The notes: generated from the sequence alone by a model not told the origin. DNA of 64,000 nucleotides from Chalara sp. BL73 (GCA_918026815.1 CAKJVC010000066.1:673326-737325), one strand, 5' to 3'. Positions 47,234-58,700 are shown, numbered from the stretch's first letter. Numbers and translations are program-made.

Positions 47234-49660
47234 ATGCTCACCTACGCCGCCCAGGACCTGTCAAACGCAGCGCTAGGAGGTCCGATTCGCATCCAAGATG
47301 ATCGATTCATCGACGGTTATGGTAGGACCCTCTCCCTTCGAGGGCTCAACGTTTCGGGTGTTTCCAAGCTCCCTACGACCCCGAACGGCCTATCCCACCT
47401 GACAGAGGGATTTTACGGGCAGCACCGCACCGTCTCGTTTATAGGGCGACCATTCCCTCTCTCCGAAGCCCGGTTACATTTTCGCAGGTTGAAGGAATGG
47501 GGCCTGCCTCTTATTAGATTGCTTGTCACGTGGGAGTCTATCTCCCACGCGGGCCCGAATCCAAATACCGATATCGACCTTGAATACATCGCGTATCTGA
47601 AGGAGTTGATCTCCTTGATGAGCGAGTATGGGCTGAAGTGTGTTATCTGCGCGCACCAAGACGTGTGGTCCCGATTCAGTGGTGGGAGTGGCGCGCCAGG
47701 TTGGACCTTTGAGGCTGCTGGTCTCGACATAGAGAGCTTTGCAGATACTGGTGCTGCGTATGTGCATGGCCAAGATGAACTGCGGACAATGAAAAGGAAA
47801 GAGGATGGCGATTATGATAAAAGAGAAGCAGGAGGCGCGTTTATGTGGCCCTCCGGCTACCAAAAGCTCGCCGCGAGTACGATGGCTTCCCTCTTTTGGG
47901 CAGGGGACTTCCTCACGCCGAATCTTCGCTGTCACCGATATGGTGGCAAGGGGAAGGAAAAGGTAGGAGTTCAGACTTTTCTGCAGGATGCCATGATCGA
48001 AGCATTCGGCCGCCTTGCAGACGAGGTTGGGCATCTAGAAGCAGTGTTGGGATTCGAGCCTATGAACGAGCCACACCGTGGGCTAGTGAACCTCCACGGA
48101 TTTCATGGCTGGAATTACGATACAGATTTGCACATTGGTCATTGTCCCTCTCTATCGCAGAGCTTGGCGCTGGGAAGTGGGTATAAGCAAGAAGTTGATT
48201 ATTATGTGAAGAGTTGGCCGTTCCCGACCAGAGTCAGCCATAAGAGTGTGATTGATCCAAAAGGGAGGAGTGCGTGGTTGAGTCATGAGTGTAGAGAGGG
48301 AAAGGGAGAGGTGGACAGACCCAGGGGAATGGGAGGGTGTATCTGGCGCGCTCATGGAGTGTGGGAATGGGATGAGAAGAAGCAGAAAGCTGTTGTACTC
48401 GATGATAAATATTTTGACTACGATCACAGACCTGGACATGAAGGACGAGAAATTGAATGGTATCGCGACTGCTACGCTCCTTTCCTCCGGTGCTTTAACA
48501 ATCGTGTATCAGGCTTGCACCCAAACCACTTCTCTTTCATCGAGCCTTTGCCTAATGAATTCATGCCTCCATGGCCTTCTTTTGCTCATCCTCCTAGCGA
48601 CCAGCTCCAGAAGCAAAAATACGCCACGCAAACGGTCATTATAGAAGAGCGGCCCCGGAATATGGTATACTCTCCCCACTTCTATGATCTCAACGTGCTT
48701 TTCTCAAAACACCACTCCTGGATGAGCGCTAATGTCCAAGGCTTGTCGAGGGGCATGTTTGTTTTGAAAGGGCTATATTTCGGGGCCTCCGGTCTTCTCA
48801 GGAACTATACACTGCAACTTCAGAACATACTTCGGCACGGGCGTCAATCCCTTGGTTCTATTCCCACCATAATAGGCGAGGTCGGAATTCCGTTTGACAT
48901 TAACAACCACTTCGCATTTATAACTGGCAACTATGATATCCAAAGGACCCTCATGAACGCTCTGATTTCAGCCATGGAGTCGAATGGTCTGGGATTCACG
49001 TTGTGGAACTATAATCCTGATAATTGCGTGGAATGGGGTGATGGTTGGAACAGGGAGGATTTTTCTGTTGTCACTTCATCCACCATCCCATCCGCGAAAC
49101 CAGATTACACGAACTTCGCCCATGAAGGTGATTCACTGTACCACGGCGGCCGCGTCCTCGATGTCATAATCCGTCCCTATGCCACGAAAACTGCTGGGCG
49201 GCCGATTCGTTCGCGCTGGGATGCACGCACGCTACGTTACGAATTTGAATGGGAGAGCTTTCCCTTCCTCAACAAATCAAGCGAAAAGTCTCGTATAACA
49301 GAAATACATATCCCGAATTACCACTATACGGGACACGAGTTAAACATAATCTCAAGTAATCAAAAGCACGCGTATGATCGGGAATTGCAGACCCTGCGAA
49401 TATGGAGCGAAGACAGTGCTCCTGCTACGACATACAAAGTGGTGATTGAAATCCGCGATTTGGAACGGCATTTGATAGGAAGGGTAAGGAAGAGCAGAGC
49501 AGCTTTCCCAGCCAAATTTCCTAGGAGGATAATCCCGCCGATCGTTGAAGTGTGGCTCGAAAGTGTTGGTGTTCGTGAGATTCTGGTTATAATTGTTATT
49601 CTTGTTGGTATACTCGCGTTCTGGATGCAGGTTCCCCTGGAGAGGAATTTGGAGGGCTAG
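47234..49660 (+). CDS. egh1: GH5_12 sterylglucosidase / glucocerebrosidase-related (Egh1 family)
   Basis: Single exon from ATG 47234 to TAG 49658–49660, 808 aa. It opens with the family pattern of a short N-terminus followed by DDRFIDGYGRTLSLRGLNVS. The barrel carries HQDVWSRFSGGSGAPGW, the acid/base glutamate in GFEPMNEPHRG (near residue 278) and the nucleophile glutamate in IIGEVGIPFDI (near residue 549). These are the two catalytic glutamates of GH5. A C-terminal beta-sandwich follows, then one hydrophobic segment (VREILVIIVILVGILAF) close to the C-terminus. Yeast Egh1 and Cryptococcus Sgl1/EGCrP2 cleave ergosteryl- or ceramide-linked glucose, mainly in vacuoles. Substrate preference between sterol and ceramide glucosides is not decidable here. 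Confidence 0.9.
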   Translation: MLTYAAQDLSNAALGGPIRIQDDRFIDGYGRTLSLRGLNVSGVSKLPTTPNGLSHLTEGFYGQHRTVSFIGRPFPLSEARLHFRRLKEWGLPLIRLLVTWESISHAGPNPNTDIDLEYIAYLKELISLMSEYGLKCVICAHQDVWSRFSGGSGAPGWTFEAAGLDIESFADTGAAYVHGQDELRTMKRKEDGDYDKREAGGAFMWPSGYQKLAASTMASLFWAGDFLTPNLRCHRYGGKGKEKVGVQTFLQDAMIEAFGRLADEVGHLEAVLGFEPMNEPHRGLVNLHGFHGWNYDTDLHIGHCPSLSQSLALGSGYKQEVDYYVKSWPFPTRVSHKSVIDPKGRSAWLSHECREGKGEVDRPRGMGGCIWRAHGVWEWDEKKQKAVVLDDKYFDYDHRPGHEGREIEWYRDCYAPFLRCFNNRVSGLHPNHFSFIEPLPNEFMPPWPSFAHPPSDQLQKQKYATQTVIIEERPRNMVYSPHFYDLNVLFSKHHSWMSANVQGLSRGMFVLKGLYFGASGLLRNYTLQLQNILRHGRQSLGSIPTIIGEVGIPFDINNHFAFITGNYDIQRTLMNALISAMESNGLGFTLWNYNPDNCVEWGDGWNREDFSVVTSSTIPSAKPDYTNFAHEGDSLYHGGRVLDVIIRPYATKTAGRPIRSRWDARTLRYEFEWESFPFLNKSSEKSRITEIHIPNYHYTGHELNIISSNQKHAYDRELQTLRIWSEDSAPATTYKVVIEIRDLERHLIGRVRKSRAAFPAKFPRRIIPPIVEVWLESVGVREILVIIVILVGILAFWMQVPLERNLEG

Positions 49661-49920
49661 ATATAGAAACTGGATTTGCACATATGCCATGACACTAGAA
49701 AAGGCCACATCTTGAAAGATGATATCAGTTTTGAGGAATATAGCTGATGCATATTACGGCTCAAAGATCAGTACTTTATGCTACTTACCAGCATACTAGG
49801 TTCAAGTTTTATATCTACAAAATGTTCCTGTTCGTATTGCCATCAGGATTCACCTTTGCCAAATGATGTATCAGCGCTAGATTCCGCACCTATTCTGCTC
49901 CATAAGACACAACATCCCGG

Positions 49921-51024
49921 TCATGAACGCATAGCAGCAGCGGCACCTACCACCCCGTCGATTCCACCTTTCGCCTTCCTCTTATATCCATCTGTGTTGT
50001 TTTTGCTGCAACGTGTTACAGGAGAAGCAGAACTTAAATCCAAAGCTAGATCATGGTACGGACAAGGGATGTGTGTGCAGAAAATGCAGTCTCTGTCTGG
50101 CGAAGCGAGACAGTCGGATGAAGTGTCTTCCAAGCCCGGTATAGTACCGCGGGATGTTGAGAGAGGAGCTGATTCCTCGTGTTTCTTGGATTCGGGGTTT
50201 CTTACGTCGAGTGAGGAGATTGCGTCTCGGAGTCTAGTCTTACCAGATACCACAGGCACCGGAAGCAACCCCTCCTCTTTCTCACCAAATATATCTTTAC
50301 TTCTTCCCGCATATGCCTCCTTCCCAGTCCCCAAGTGAGCGGAATCCCACAATGATTCATCGGAGTTGAAAATTGGTTGTCCGAGCTTCAAGTCGCAGTT
50401 TCCAGAGCCCGAGTTACGCTGATTCTTTTTGTGGTCCTGGAGATCTATGCTTTCCTCTCCTTCCTTAATATCCAACTCTTTATCTGGACCACTGGCTACA
50501 GCTGGCGGTAGCCAAGCACTTGGTAAGCCAGCGCCTACCCTAGTATGCACCTCTTGTATCTCCAGCTCAGGCGATACGTAAGCAAGAAACTCCATCGCTG
50601 ATTTCGAAAACATTGGAATCTTGACTTCCCTCATCGCTTTCCCATTTCCATCTCTTTGGAACTTCGACTGGCTCTGAAACCACTCGATCTCCTCGAGGAA
50701 CTCAAACGCACTCATCATGCTCGCAGCTTCCCATCCCTCTACCTCTTCTGCCTTTACCTTCTTCATTATGCTAACATCGGGACTTCTTATCGGGCTTTTC
50801 CCTCTGACCCCGACTTCCACGAAGCCGTTTTCTTCTGAGGAATGGCGGATTCCAATTCTGGGAGAAAATGTGTTGGAGGATGGGCTGTATGGAGATACTG
50901 GCGGGATTGGAGGCGATGGAGGGGATTGGTTCTCTGACCGCCTCTCGGACAATATTTCCGCGATGTCTAATGTGTACTGTTGGGACATTTGTTTTACTTC
51001 TGCTTTTGCTTTCCGTCTGAGCAT
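49921..51024 (-). CDS. Orphan protein of unknown function
   Basis: A single minus-strand open frame of 367 codons from ATG 51024 (a second ATG at 50988 is also possible) to a stop at 49921–49923. The N-terminus is charged (SQQYTLDIAEILSERRSENQ). A Pro/Ser-rich stretch follows, then a patterned segment of about 80 residues (AASMMSAFEFLEEIEWFQSQ) and a polar C-terminal half. Near the C-terminus CIFCTHIPCPYHD could bind a metal ion. No signal peptide or membrane segment is evident. Length, Met start and codon pattern suggest a real gene, but no family is recognised. Confidence 0.6.
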   Translation of the reverse strand: MLRRKAKAEVKQMSQQYTLDIAEILSERRSENQSPPSPPIPPVSPYSPSSNTFSPRIGIRHSSEENGFVEVGVRGKSPIRSPDVSIMKKVKAEEVEGWEAASMMSAFEFLEEIEWFQSQSKFQRDGNGKAMREVKIPMFSKSAMEFLAYVSPELEIQEVHTRVGAGLPSAWLPPAVASGPDKELDIKEGEESIDLQDHKKNQRNSGSGNCDLKLGQPIFNSDESLWDSAHLGTGKEAYAGRSKDIFGEKEEGLLPVPVVSGKTRLRDAISSLDVRNPESKKHEESAPLSTSRGTIPGLEDTSSDCLASPDRDCIFCTHIPCPYHDLALDLSSASPVTRCSKNNTDGYKRKAKGGIDGVVGAAAAMRS

Positions 51025-53178
51025 GGAGACGGGAAAGGAGAGATAATTTTATAGCTACGCTTTTGTGAGTCTAAGAACCGTGATTGATGATCTTGCTGCT
51101 GATTCTGAGAACTGGGTGATTGTTAGGTTGATAGATACAGGATATGAATGCTAGAACACTCATCACAAAAACATTATCAACGCTAGATGTAATATAAATT
51201 GCTTCATGGTAGCATCTCAAGCACCAGTGCAGAAGTTTAAGCCATTGGAGGCAGTGAATGTACCACCGAAATTGACTCACAGTAAATCCAGCAGTCTGAA
51301 GACCCTAAATGCTGGAGGACCAGTCTGAACAATAATAAGTGAACTCACTCTGCAATAGCCCCGGATTCAAGTATCAAAACTGTGCCCAAAATCATGTCTA
51401 CTCCTATTCCTTAACCATCTCCAACCACAGAGATATTTCCTTCATACAATGAAAAGAAGATCACTGATTTCCTTCCAATAACAGTAACCCATTTGGTACC
51501 GACGCAGATATTGTTTCTATCATTGATCACTGATTGCACGCTCGCTCCTCGATATCTGCTCCACAGAAGGAAGAGAACCTATGCGGATACGCCATCAGGG
51601 TGTTAAAACAGTCACGGGAGATGCTGATACAGAAGCTAGAGATGGGGAATCCCGATGCGGTATGGTTGGCTTTTGATACGACATACAGGCAGTATCGTAA
51701 GCGTCTGATGGATTCGCAGGAGAAGTGGCGTTTTGAAGGACATAATGTGTGTGTACATGCCGATGAGTACGTCTTTTATTTTTCATAACTTCTTGGATTC
51801 GTTGGCAAGATAAGGTTGTTTCCACCTTGAGGCGCTTCTTGTAGGATGCGCTTGTAGCTTGTTAATGGGTGGTCGTAGTATTTTCGTCTGCCTAGACTGC
51901 TGCCGGTGCCCCGCCTCAAGGTTATTCCATGATCTATGAAGAAGAATCGGCCTTTATGGTTGGCATGGCCTACACCTCGATCCCTCAATCCCAGGTTGCG
52001 ATTGTCTATGCAAGAAGCATACCGGTTCGATAACCAAGAACTGGCGTACGGAGCGCGGTTAGAGCCCACGTCCCTATGATGAAAAATGTACAAAGGCATG
52101 GTACAATAGGCTGGCAGATGAGTTATGTAAAGGCAAATATGCTGACGTCGAGAAAGGGTTTAACGAGGCTCAAGGAATTCTTTGGAAAGAGCCAAGTGGA
52201 CATGCGGAAAACACTTGCTACTAGGCACATTATTCTGTACAAGTATTTGGATAACGATCAAAGCATGAATGTAATACAAAGGCTAATATATGACAGAACA
52301 AAGCAATGTCGTGAGAAAGTGCCGAAGGGTAGAGAAGCACGAAAGAGGAAGAATATCTAGGATGACTGCAACAGAACAAGCGATCATTGCAAGCCTAAGA
52401 AGCTCCTTTGAGTTATCTAATTAAAAAAAGAGTATAGAAACACCAGGTTGTTTGAACTAGACTTTAAGCCTCATTGATCTCAGAATTAGAATATATCCTG
52501 ATGTAATAAAACACGCGTCGGTTTCAATCGTCTGGCAAGACAAACCATTTTAGAATTTCAAATGCCTGTATTTATACTTCATGCGGATTTCTATTAAGTC
52601 CGTTGTCCTTCTCAGAATTTCACATGGTGAAAGTATGACGCATTCTCTAGCATTCAAAAGAATATTACCAGGCTTGACACTTCAATTTTAAATCGACCCA
52701 GCCTTAGCATTTCACTTCCACACTCGTCCTGGCACCCATCCTCTCCATCAGACTCCACTCTCAACCTTCAAACTCATAGGGAGATACCCAGCCACAAAAC
52801 TTTATTCAATGTACGTAGAGCTCTTTAAAATGTATTCCAATACTTGGCGGCGATAATCACGTGTAGTAAAAATCGAAACAAAATTAGTTAGCCTAGATGA
52901 CACTAGTGGCTGAAAATTTGGGCTTCACAACAAGCCTGTGGAGGACATTCCCGGCATTTGCAATCTGCCTCGCAACGGAACACCAAAATTGTCAACATTG
53001 TGGAGGCTGTGCAACATATCGTGAGGCTATAAAGGCTTACAGAATGTCTATAATGATCGTAAGTGTGGTGCTTACATTCTGTTCTCACTCTCATACTCTG
53101 TCGATGTCTTGTATTAGGCTCCTTTAGGTCTTCATAACTCCTTGATCAAGTCATTTCGAGGTTTTGCTTAACGTTACC
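51025..53178. other. Intergenic or decayed region, about 2.15 kb
   Basis: Two plus-strand open stretches (51534–51788 and 52076–52360) carry charged, protein-like sequence in changing frames, for example KAWYNRLADELCKGKYADV in one frame and HIILYKYLDNDQSMNVIQR in another. They could be a decayed or unrecognised spliced gene. The rest is AT-rich with no signal. Confidence 0.35.
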
Positions 53179-54156
53179 ATGTCTAACGCTACGCAATCAG
53201 CATCCTCCTCCGACAGTCTTACTCTAGTCAGCTCTTTCTATGGGCCGGGTCCGACAGCTTGTTGGTATCTGATATGTCTTTCCTGTTTCATATCATGGAC
53301 CCTCCATCCAAGGAAGCGGCATTCTGGCGCAATCACTAGCGACTTGATTGCGCTAGTCACTTTTCCTACAGTAGCATCAGTACATCTAATTACCCAAACT
53401 CGGAGTTGGCCTTCGGAACCGTTGGCTGATGAGAAGACTCTACTGCAGATGCGTGCATCCCTGACCGCTTCTCTCACTATTACCGAAAACTACCGCTGGC
53501 TCTACGTCATCCTCCTTCTTCCCAGTATCTTTCCACGTATGTCCCGGAGGCTGCATCTCGTCGAGCTGACTGGGATCTTTTGCGTCTCATCTGAATGCTA
53601 CATGTACGGCGCCCTCCCATTAATACTCAACTCAGATAGAGCCCGCAAATCCTCCATTGAGAAAGTCCGACAAATAGCTATCATCATATTTATACATTTG
53701 TTTTTTATTGGCCTTTTGCTTGTATATAGGTACTTAGTAAATAGAGAGATGTCTAGGCTGATTACAAGGCTGTTAGGACTGGAACCGAAAGTCGATGGTT
53801 TGTGGCTAATGGCCATATCTTCTCTTGTCACTGGCCGTTCTTGCTTGCTCTCCGCTTTCGACAATTTCTTAGCGGTGGGCCCAAATACTTCAGTGTTGTT
53901 ATATACACTCTCTCTTTTCAAATCCAATGGGCAGAAAGAGTCAAACTGGACAGAAAGACGAAGTTTTTGGGACAAATTCTTTCCAAGGACAGAAGCTACC
54001 ATTTTGGACCTGGACCAGGCTGTTGCACTGTTCACTGGAATGTCAGTATTGGGCTTCAGTTTGTACAGTGCAGCTGATGCGCATTACAATATATGGTGGG
54101 CTGAGAAGAAAGGGAGGCAAAATGGGGCTCGAAGACTGGAAAACGCATCGGTGTGA
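53179..54156 (+). CDS. Seven-TM membrane protein of unknown function
   Basis: Single exon of 325 aa from ATG 53179; an earlier in-frame TTG at 53164 is not needed. After a Ser-rich, probably extracellular start (MSNATQSASSSDS) come about seven hydrophobic segments, including GPGPTACWYLICLSCFISW, DLIALVTFPTVASVHLI, QIAIIIFIHLFFIGLLLVY, GLWLMAISSLVTGRSCLLSA and AVALFTGMSVLGFSLYSAA. The motif order (GPGPTACWYL, then W-L-HPRKR, then SDLIAL-TFP) recalls an uncharacterised family of integral membrane proteins that is expanded in Leotiomycetes and Sordariomycetes. No function is known to me. The gene borders the AT-rich repeat region to its right. Confidence 0.7.
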   Translation: MSNATQSASSSDSLTLVSSFYGPGPTACWYLICLSCFISWTLHPRKRHSGAITSDLIALVTFPTVASVHLITQTRSWPSEPLADEKTLLQMRASLTASLTITENYRWLYVILLLPSIFPRMSRRLHLVELTGIFCVSSECYMYGALPLILNSDRARKSSIEKVRQIAIIIFIHLFFIGLLLVYRYLVNREMSRLITRLLGLEPKVDGLWLMAISSLVTGRSCLLSAFDNFLAVGPNTSVLLYTLSLFKSNGQKESNWTERRSFWDKFFPRTEATILDLDQAVALFTGMSVLGFSLYSAADAHYNIWWAEKKGRQNGARRLENASV

Positions 54157-55691
54157 AGCGAGTGGAGCACTTCGAACGCACCTAAGAGCTGTGATGTCAG
54201 GTCATAGGCCAGATAAGGAGTGTATTGAATTGCAAGATTTAAGAGGAGCTGCGTCGACAGGTTAGCCGCGAATTTCATCTGAATATTAAACAATGAATTA
54301 CCAAGGTGAAAAGGACTATCAGTTCGGATTCCTGTATACCCGGAACTTTGGTTTAACAACAGCGGGGTGAACAATATTAAATCGGCTTGGATTAAACGAA
54401 AGCTATAGCATCAAAATCCTTCGAGTTGGTCGTCAACCATGCCTTAGTCCGTTTAATCTTTGCCTTCAGTACGGCAATAATACCCTTTCCTCTCAACATC
54501 AAAACTCACTTAATAATGTGTCTAAGCTTTGATATTTTCGTTTCGCTTGGGAAGATTATTTCCGTGTCGGAAAATATTATAGATAGAGTATTACTCTTTG
54601 TATGTATCTCAGATAAGTATTGTAAGGAAAATAGTTGTAAAACACACAAGATTAAATATTACCAAGCTTGGAATACAAAGAAAGAACTAAATATGTGTTC
54701 TTTTTACATGATATTCGCTCCTTAAGTACCTTAAGCACTCTTACAAACATGAGTAAGCCATAATTTAAATAGCGACCAATGCACGTACAACAGCAAAATG
54801 CATGTGTTGTCTATTGAAATAATGCCTTTTCAATTCTATTTTAAAAGCAGCGAACGACAGAGAATCAATTATTTGAAAAATTTAGGATAATCTCTGCTAA
54901 TCGTTGATAGTGATTTGTTATTGAAGTGAAAAGTGCTTGATTCTTCTAGAGAATGAGAGAAAACGAGTGATATATACATATTGTAGGCTGAGACCAAACC
55001 TATTCCGTACATGGATCACGTGATAATTCACGTGACACATGGCCTTCAACGTTTGTGGCTACGTATTTTCTAATGGTAAACTCGAAGCTCTATACACAAG
55101 AGGTATTGATAAGATGCCAATGGCAGGAGTGCATTCTCCTAAATATCCATCATATTTTTGAATTTAAACTGTCGAAAACAACTATATCGAGAGTTTTGGT
55201 GATATAATCTGTTTATTAATTGATTTACAATTTGAAGTTAAAGATCGGCAATTTGCAAATATCACGGCTAAATTTGAACACTGCCGAAGCATGTTTCCTA
55301 CCTCCCTTGAACTCGGCACCCGGGGATGTACTTATATCTTTTGCAATTACCGCGAATATTTGCGCCATATATATGAGCTAGAAATCACCGGCATACGGGT
55401 GGGGAGGGAATACCAAAACCAGTTGTCCTTTCCCCCGACCTTTATTTACTACAAAAATGAGGTGACAATCCTAATGCATGAGAGATATGCGAGCTTTCGA
55501 AGAATTCTTGGTCATGCTGTGGCGGGGAACATGCTGAGAGCAAGAACAGCAACAGGATCTAGCACAAAACTCATAGGCGTGATAGCGGTGGCTGTAGCAT
55601 ACTGGAGAGAGCACCGGCGAGCCTAAGCTCTATATAATAGATAAACGTCAATAGCTTATAAGGGTGTAAAATATAGAAGGGTGGAAAAGTG
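54157..55691. other. AT-rich intergenic region, about 1.5 kb
   Basis: Visibly richer in A and T than the gene-dense part, with poor coding potential. A 111-codon ATG ORF (55291–55626) has no recognisable feature. This looks like the edge of a repeat-rich compartment. Confidence 0.45.
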
Positions 55692-56062
55692 TGTTGTATT
55701 GATGATGATGCGCCTCCCTACCGGAAGCGCAGGTTATATACAACTCATGCTCCTCAGGTCACATGACTGACCACTCATGAGTATCACGTGACAGAGTGTG
55801 AAAGGAAAGAAAATCGTCCCCACCACATCCGTCCCCTCTCTCATACGTGCTCGCCCCGAGCACTAGTCAGTAGAGGTTTGCGTTCAGTTAGATCGAGCTT
55901 CCTTCCTCTGATATTGCCTCATGAATTGTCGTCGCATCACGTGATTCACCTCCTACCTTCGAGGGTGAATATCAATTTGCCTGGCCAGCGATAAAATATC
56001 GACCCCTCCATATCACCCCTCTTCATCCTTCTCCAACCTACAACCCTACAACAACAACAACA
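55692..56062 (+). repeat. LTR-like block, plus orientation (limits tentative)
   Basis: Starts TGTTGTATTGATGATGATG and ends in an ACAACAACAACA run. It contains palindromic pieces such as TCACATGAC and CACGTGAC, a GATAAAATATC TATA-like stretch (about 55990) and a pyrimidine-rich end. TG...CA borders with such contents are typical of fungal Ty3-type LTRs. No second copy is present in the window, so this may be a solo or truncated LTR, and its orientation is opposite to the large element to the right. Confidence 0.3.
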
Positions 56063-56570
56063 ACTCGATCTCCAATGATCATGATCTTCCTCGAGCAATA
56101 TCATGAGAATCTAATCTATCATTTGTATGATATTCAGCTGCCTGATCCTTTGCGAGAATCAATTGCTAACTGTTCATCTTCTGATAGACTTCCTCTCACA
56201 ACTACCCCTCATTCGAGCTCCTCATACAACCCCTCATCTGATCCTTTCATACTCGACTGTATCGAGCATACAATTGAATCAAATAAGCTATTAGTATAAG
56301 AGAATCGAAAGGTATTTCTTCATTGCAACGCTTTCAATACGTTGTCGTTGCGCAGATCGATTTCCTGATCGGTTTTTGCCTTCACCATTGACTCACAACC
56401 CCATCACAATCCCCTCTCTTCTTCACACTCAATTCTCCACTTCACACTCAATTCTCTACTTCATGCTTGCTGTCGATACAAATCAGAGCTAAGTCGTTCC
56501 TTTTTTCCTGACCTGTTCCTATCACTGACTAGTATTAGAAACAGGAATCATCGAGCAAGGTGAACTTCGC

Positions 56571-57171
56571 GACCACACAATTGGGAATAAGGTGAAGCGC
56601 CAGCAAGGCTGCGCCAGCGAGGCTGCAACGCAGAAACTATAAGTATGCCGGATCCCCCTTCTCAATCCTCATTGCTAACTGCTGTCTGTAGCTCCTCAAC
56701 TACCTTCAACAACCATACAATTGGGAATAAGGTCAAGGCTCGAGTAGGACAACAAACACAATCATTCTTCTCTCCTCTTCGAACAATCTTCCGGATCTCA
56801 TGATGAAGTATCAAAGTGTAATATCAAGGTAAGCGGCCTTTGTATCCATCGACGTCACACTCCTAACGTCGCTGTAGTACCCCCAAGTCGTGGTGGATGG
56901 AGCAAAGCTGAAATACCAGCAAGGCTATAAGTAAGTCGGATCGTTCTTCATGATCCTTATTGCTAACTGTCACTCATAGCTTCTTTTCAACCTCAACAAC
57001 CATACAATTGGGAACAAGGTCAAGGCTCGAGCAGGACAACAAATGCAGTCACTCCTTTTTCACTCTCGAACCATGCTCCGAATCAAAATGTTATTCAGAG
57101 ATGAAGCAAAGCAACAAGGTAACAAGTCCTCACCGTTCAACAATATCATGGTTCTGACGTCGCTGTAGCAC
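56571..57171 (+). repeat. Tandemly duplicated intron/exon block of unknown origin
   Basis: Two related units, about 56600–56881 and 56916–57171, share CCAGCAAGGCT, a CAACAACCATACAATTGGGA segment, an AAGGTCAAGGCTCGAG segment and GTCGCTGTAG ends. A partial third copy of the ATTGGGAATAAGGT segment lies at about 56579–56593. Each unit contains two intron-like stretches of 48–50 bp with donors GTATGC, GTAAGC, GTAAGT or GTAACA and CTAAC-like branch sites: 56643–56690, 56829–56877, 56931–56979 and 57119–57168. The enclosed exons are 138 and 139 bp. One frame reads STTIQLG-IRSRLE/TRSRLEQDNK in both copies, with TAG at 56745–56747 in the first where the second has CAG. Confidence 0.6.
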
Positions 57172-58700
57172 TGCAAGTCATAGCGTCAAGAGCGTAAGCC
57201 TGAAAAGACCTGACGGATCTGATTCCAGCGCGACTACCTGCGATCAAACTGTACCGGTTGGCTTTAAGAACGTGCACGCTTCCGCCTGTACTGACCTTCC
57301 CCCTTCCGAATACAGTCACTGTGCAGTTTTCGGGTCCCTCCGCTGTTCTTTCGGGTCGGGGAACACTGCCAGCATGAGTCTCAATCCTCGAGGAGCAGTG
57401 CTTGCTATCTCCATCACACTTCCTCGTTGAGCTATTTGTCCCCTTGTTGCGGCGATCCTCTACTTGTATTTTCACTGATTGACTATAGGGGAACCTCACT
57501 CGAAACGGCCCGACGCGTTGTCATTGATAGCGGCGTTGAAGTTGTTCGGCTCAAACGTCGCGCAATTGTTCCTTAGTTGATGAGATCTCCTACCCGTAGC
57601 CTACCTTGTCTGTTGAGCTTCGGTTGCTCTTGGCGGCGAGGGCGGAAATCCACCCACTGGAGAGCTTGCTTTCATGAGCGAGCTTTAAGGTGTTCAATGT
57701 GTTGCGTTCTTTATCGCTACAGGGTTGAATTCCAGGCCTTTGCACCTTGTGCATCGTTTGCTTGTTGGTACTCGGGATTGCCCGTCCGTGGATCCTTGAT
57801 CCTATTTCCGGAAGGCAACAAGCTAAGTCCGGTTCAGGCTTGTTGTGGCTAAGTATCCCTGAGCGCTATCGAATCCCTTTGTCGTTTTCTCTTGGCTAAT
57901 AGCGTTACAGAATAGGAACCCTTAGGATCGGGATAAGCTTCTCTGAACTGGAACTGGACCTACTGGAACTGCTGGATCTGGAGCCGGATCGTGAGCTATA
58001 GGGGCATTTTCGGGTTATTGGGGCATATCAGGCTTGCTGGGAGCCTGTAGGGTTGTTCTAAGGCTTGAGGTCTCTCTTAGGCTATCAATCTCCACGGGCT
58101 TGGGGTCAAGTTGAGTGCTGGGAGTAGCTGCCCTGGCGTTCCTTCCTCAGGCTTTAAGGAGTTTGCTGAGGAGCTGCACTTCGTCTAGGCTTCTCCTAAT
58201 AATTTTTTGTTTTTCTCCTCGGGGTAGCTGGGGATCCTTTTATTTCCCTGGCCGCCCTGATCTTTTTCACTGTGCCTTTGGGGGCTTTCTATAGAGCTTT
58301 TTGTGGTCTTGGGGCATATGCGGCTTTGGGGGCTGTTTGACTTGATTGGCCTATCTAGGGATAGCTTGCTGTTCCTCTTACTATTTTCGTGGGCTTCTGG
58401 GGGTTGCGTTCCGCTTGCCGGTGCGATGGTTACTGAAGCTTTTCCTCCCTGCACCTATGGGTGTCTAGGCCACAACTACGACCCCTACCCATGTAACGGG
58501 GTGCTGAATTGTGCGCGTCCTGGCCCACGAAAGGCAGAGATAGGGGCACTGTCGGAGGGATCGTCGCTGAGCTGGTGGGTGGAACGTGTGGTAGCTGGTG
58601 ACAGCTGCTGTCGGCGACCCGGTTTGGGACCCGTTGTAGTGCCGGCCAAGACTTTCTTCCTACTATAGGGGGGCTTCTAGGCTGGTAGCGCTTTGAACCT
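57172..58700. other. Probable 3' non-coding part of the retroelement
   Basis: About 1.5 kb downstream (in element sense) of the integrase stop, with higher G/T content on the plus strand than neighbouring DNA. It should contain the 3' UTR and 3' LTR of the minus-strand element, but the LTR borders cannot be set because the other LTR lies outside the window. Open frames here show no domain. Confidence 0.35.

Noticed and set aside
54426..54725. 99-codon ORF in the AT-rich region
   Set aside because: Starts at TTG and has AT-driven composition without any motif.
55291..55626. 111-codon ATG ORF
   Set aside because: No recognisable feature; it sits in repeat-like AT-rich DNA. Could be real, but unsupported.
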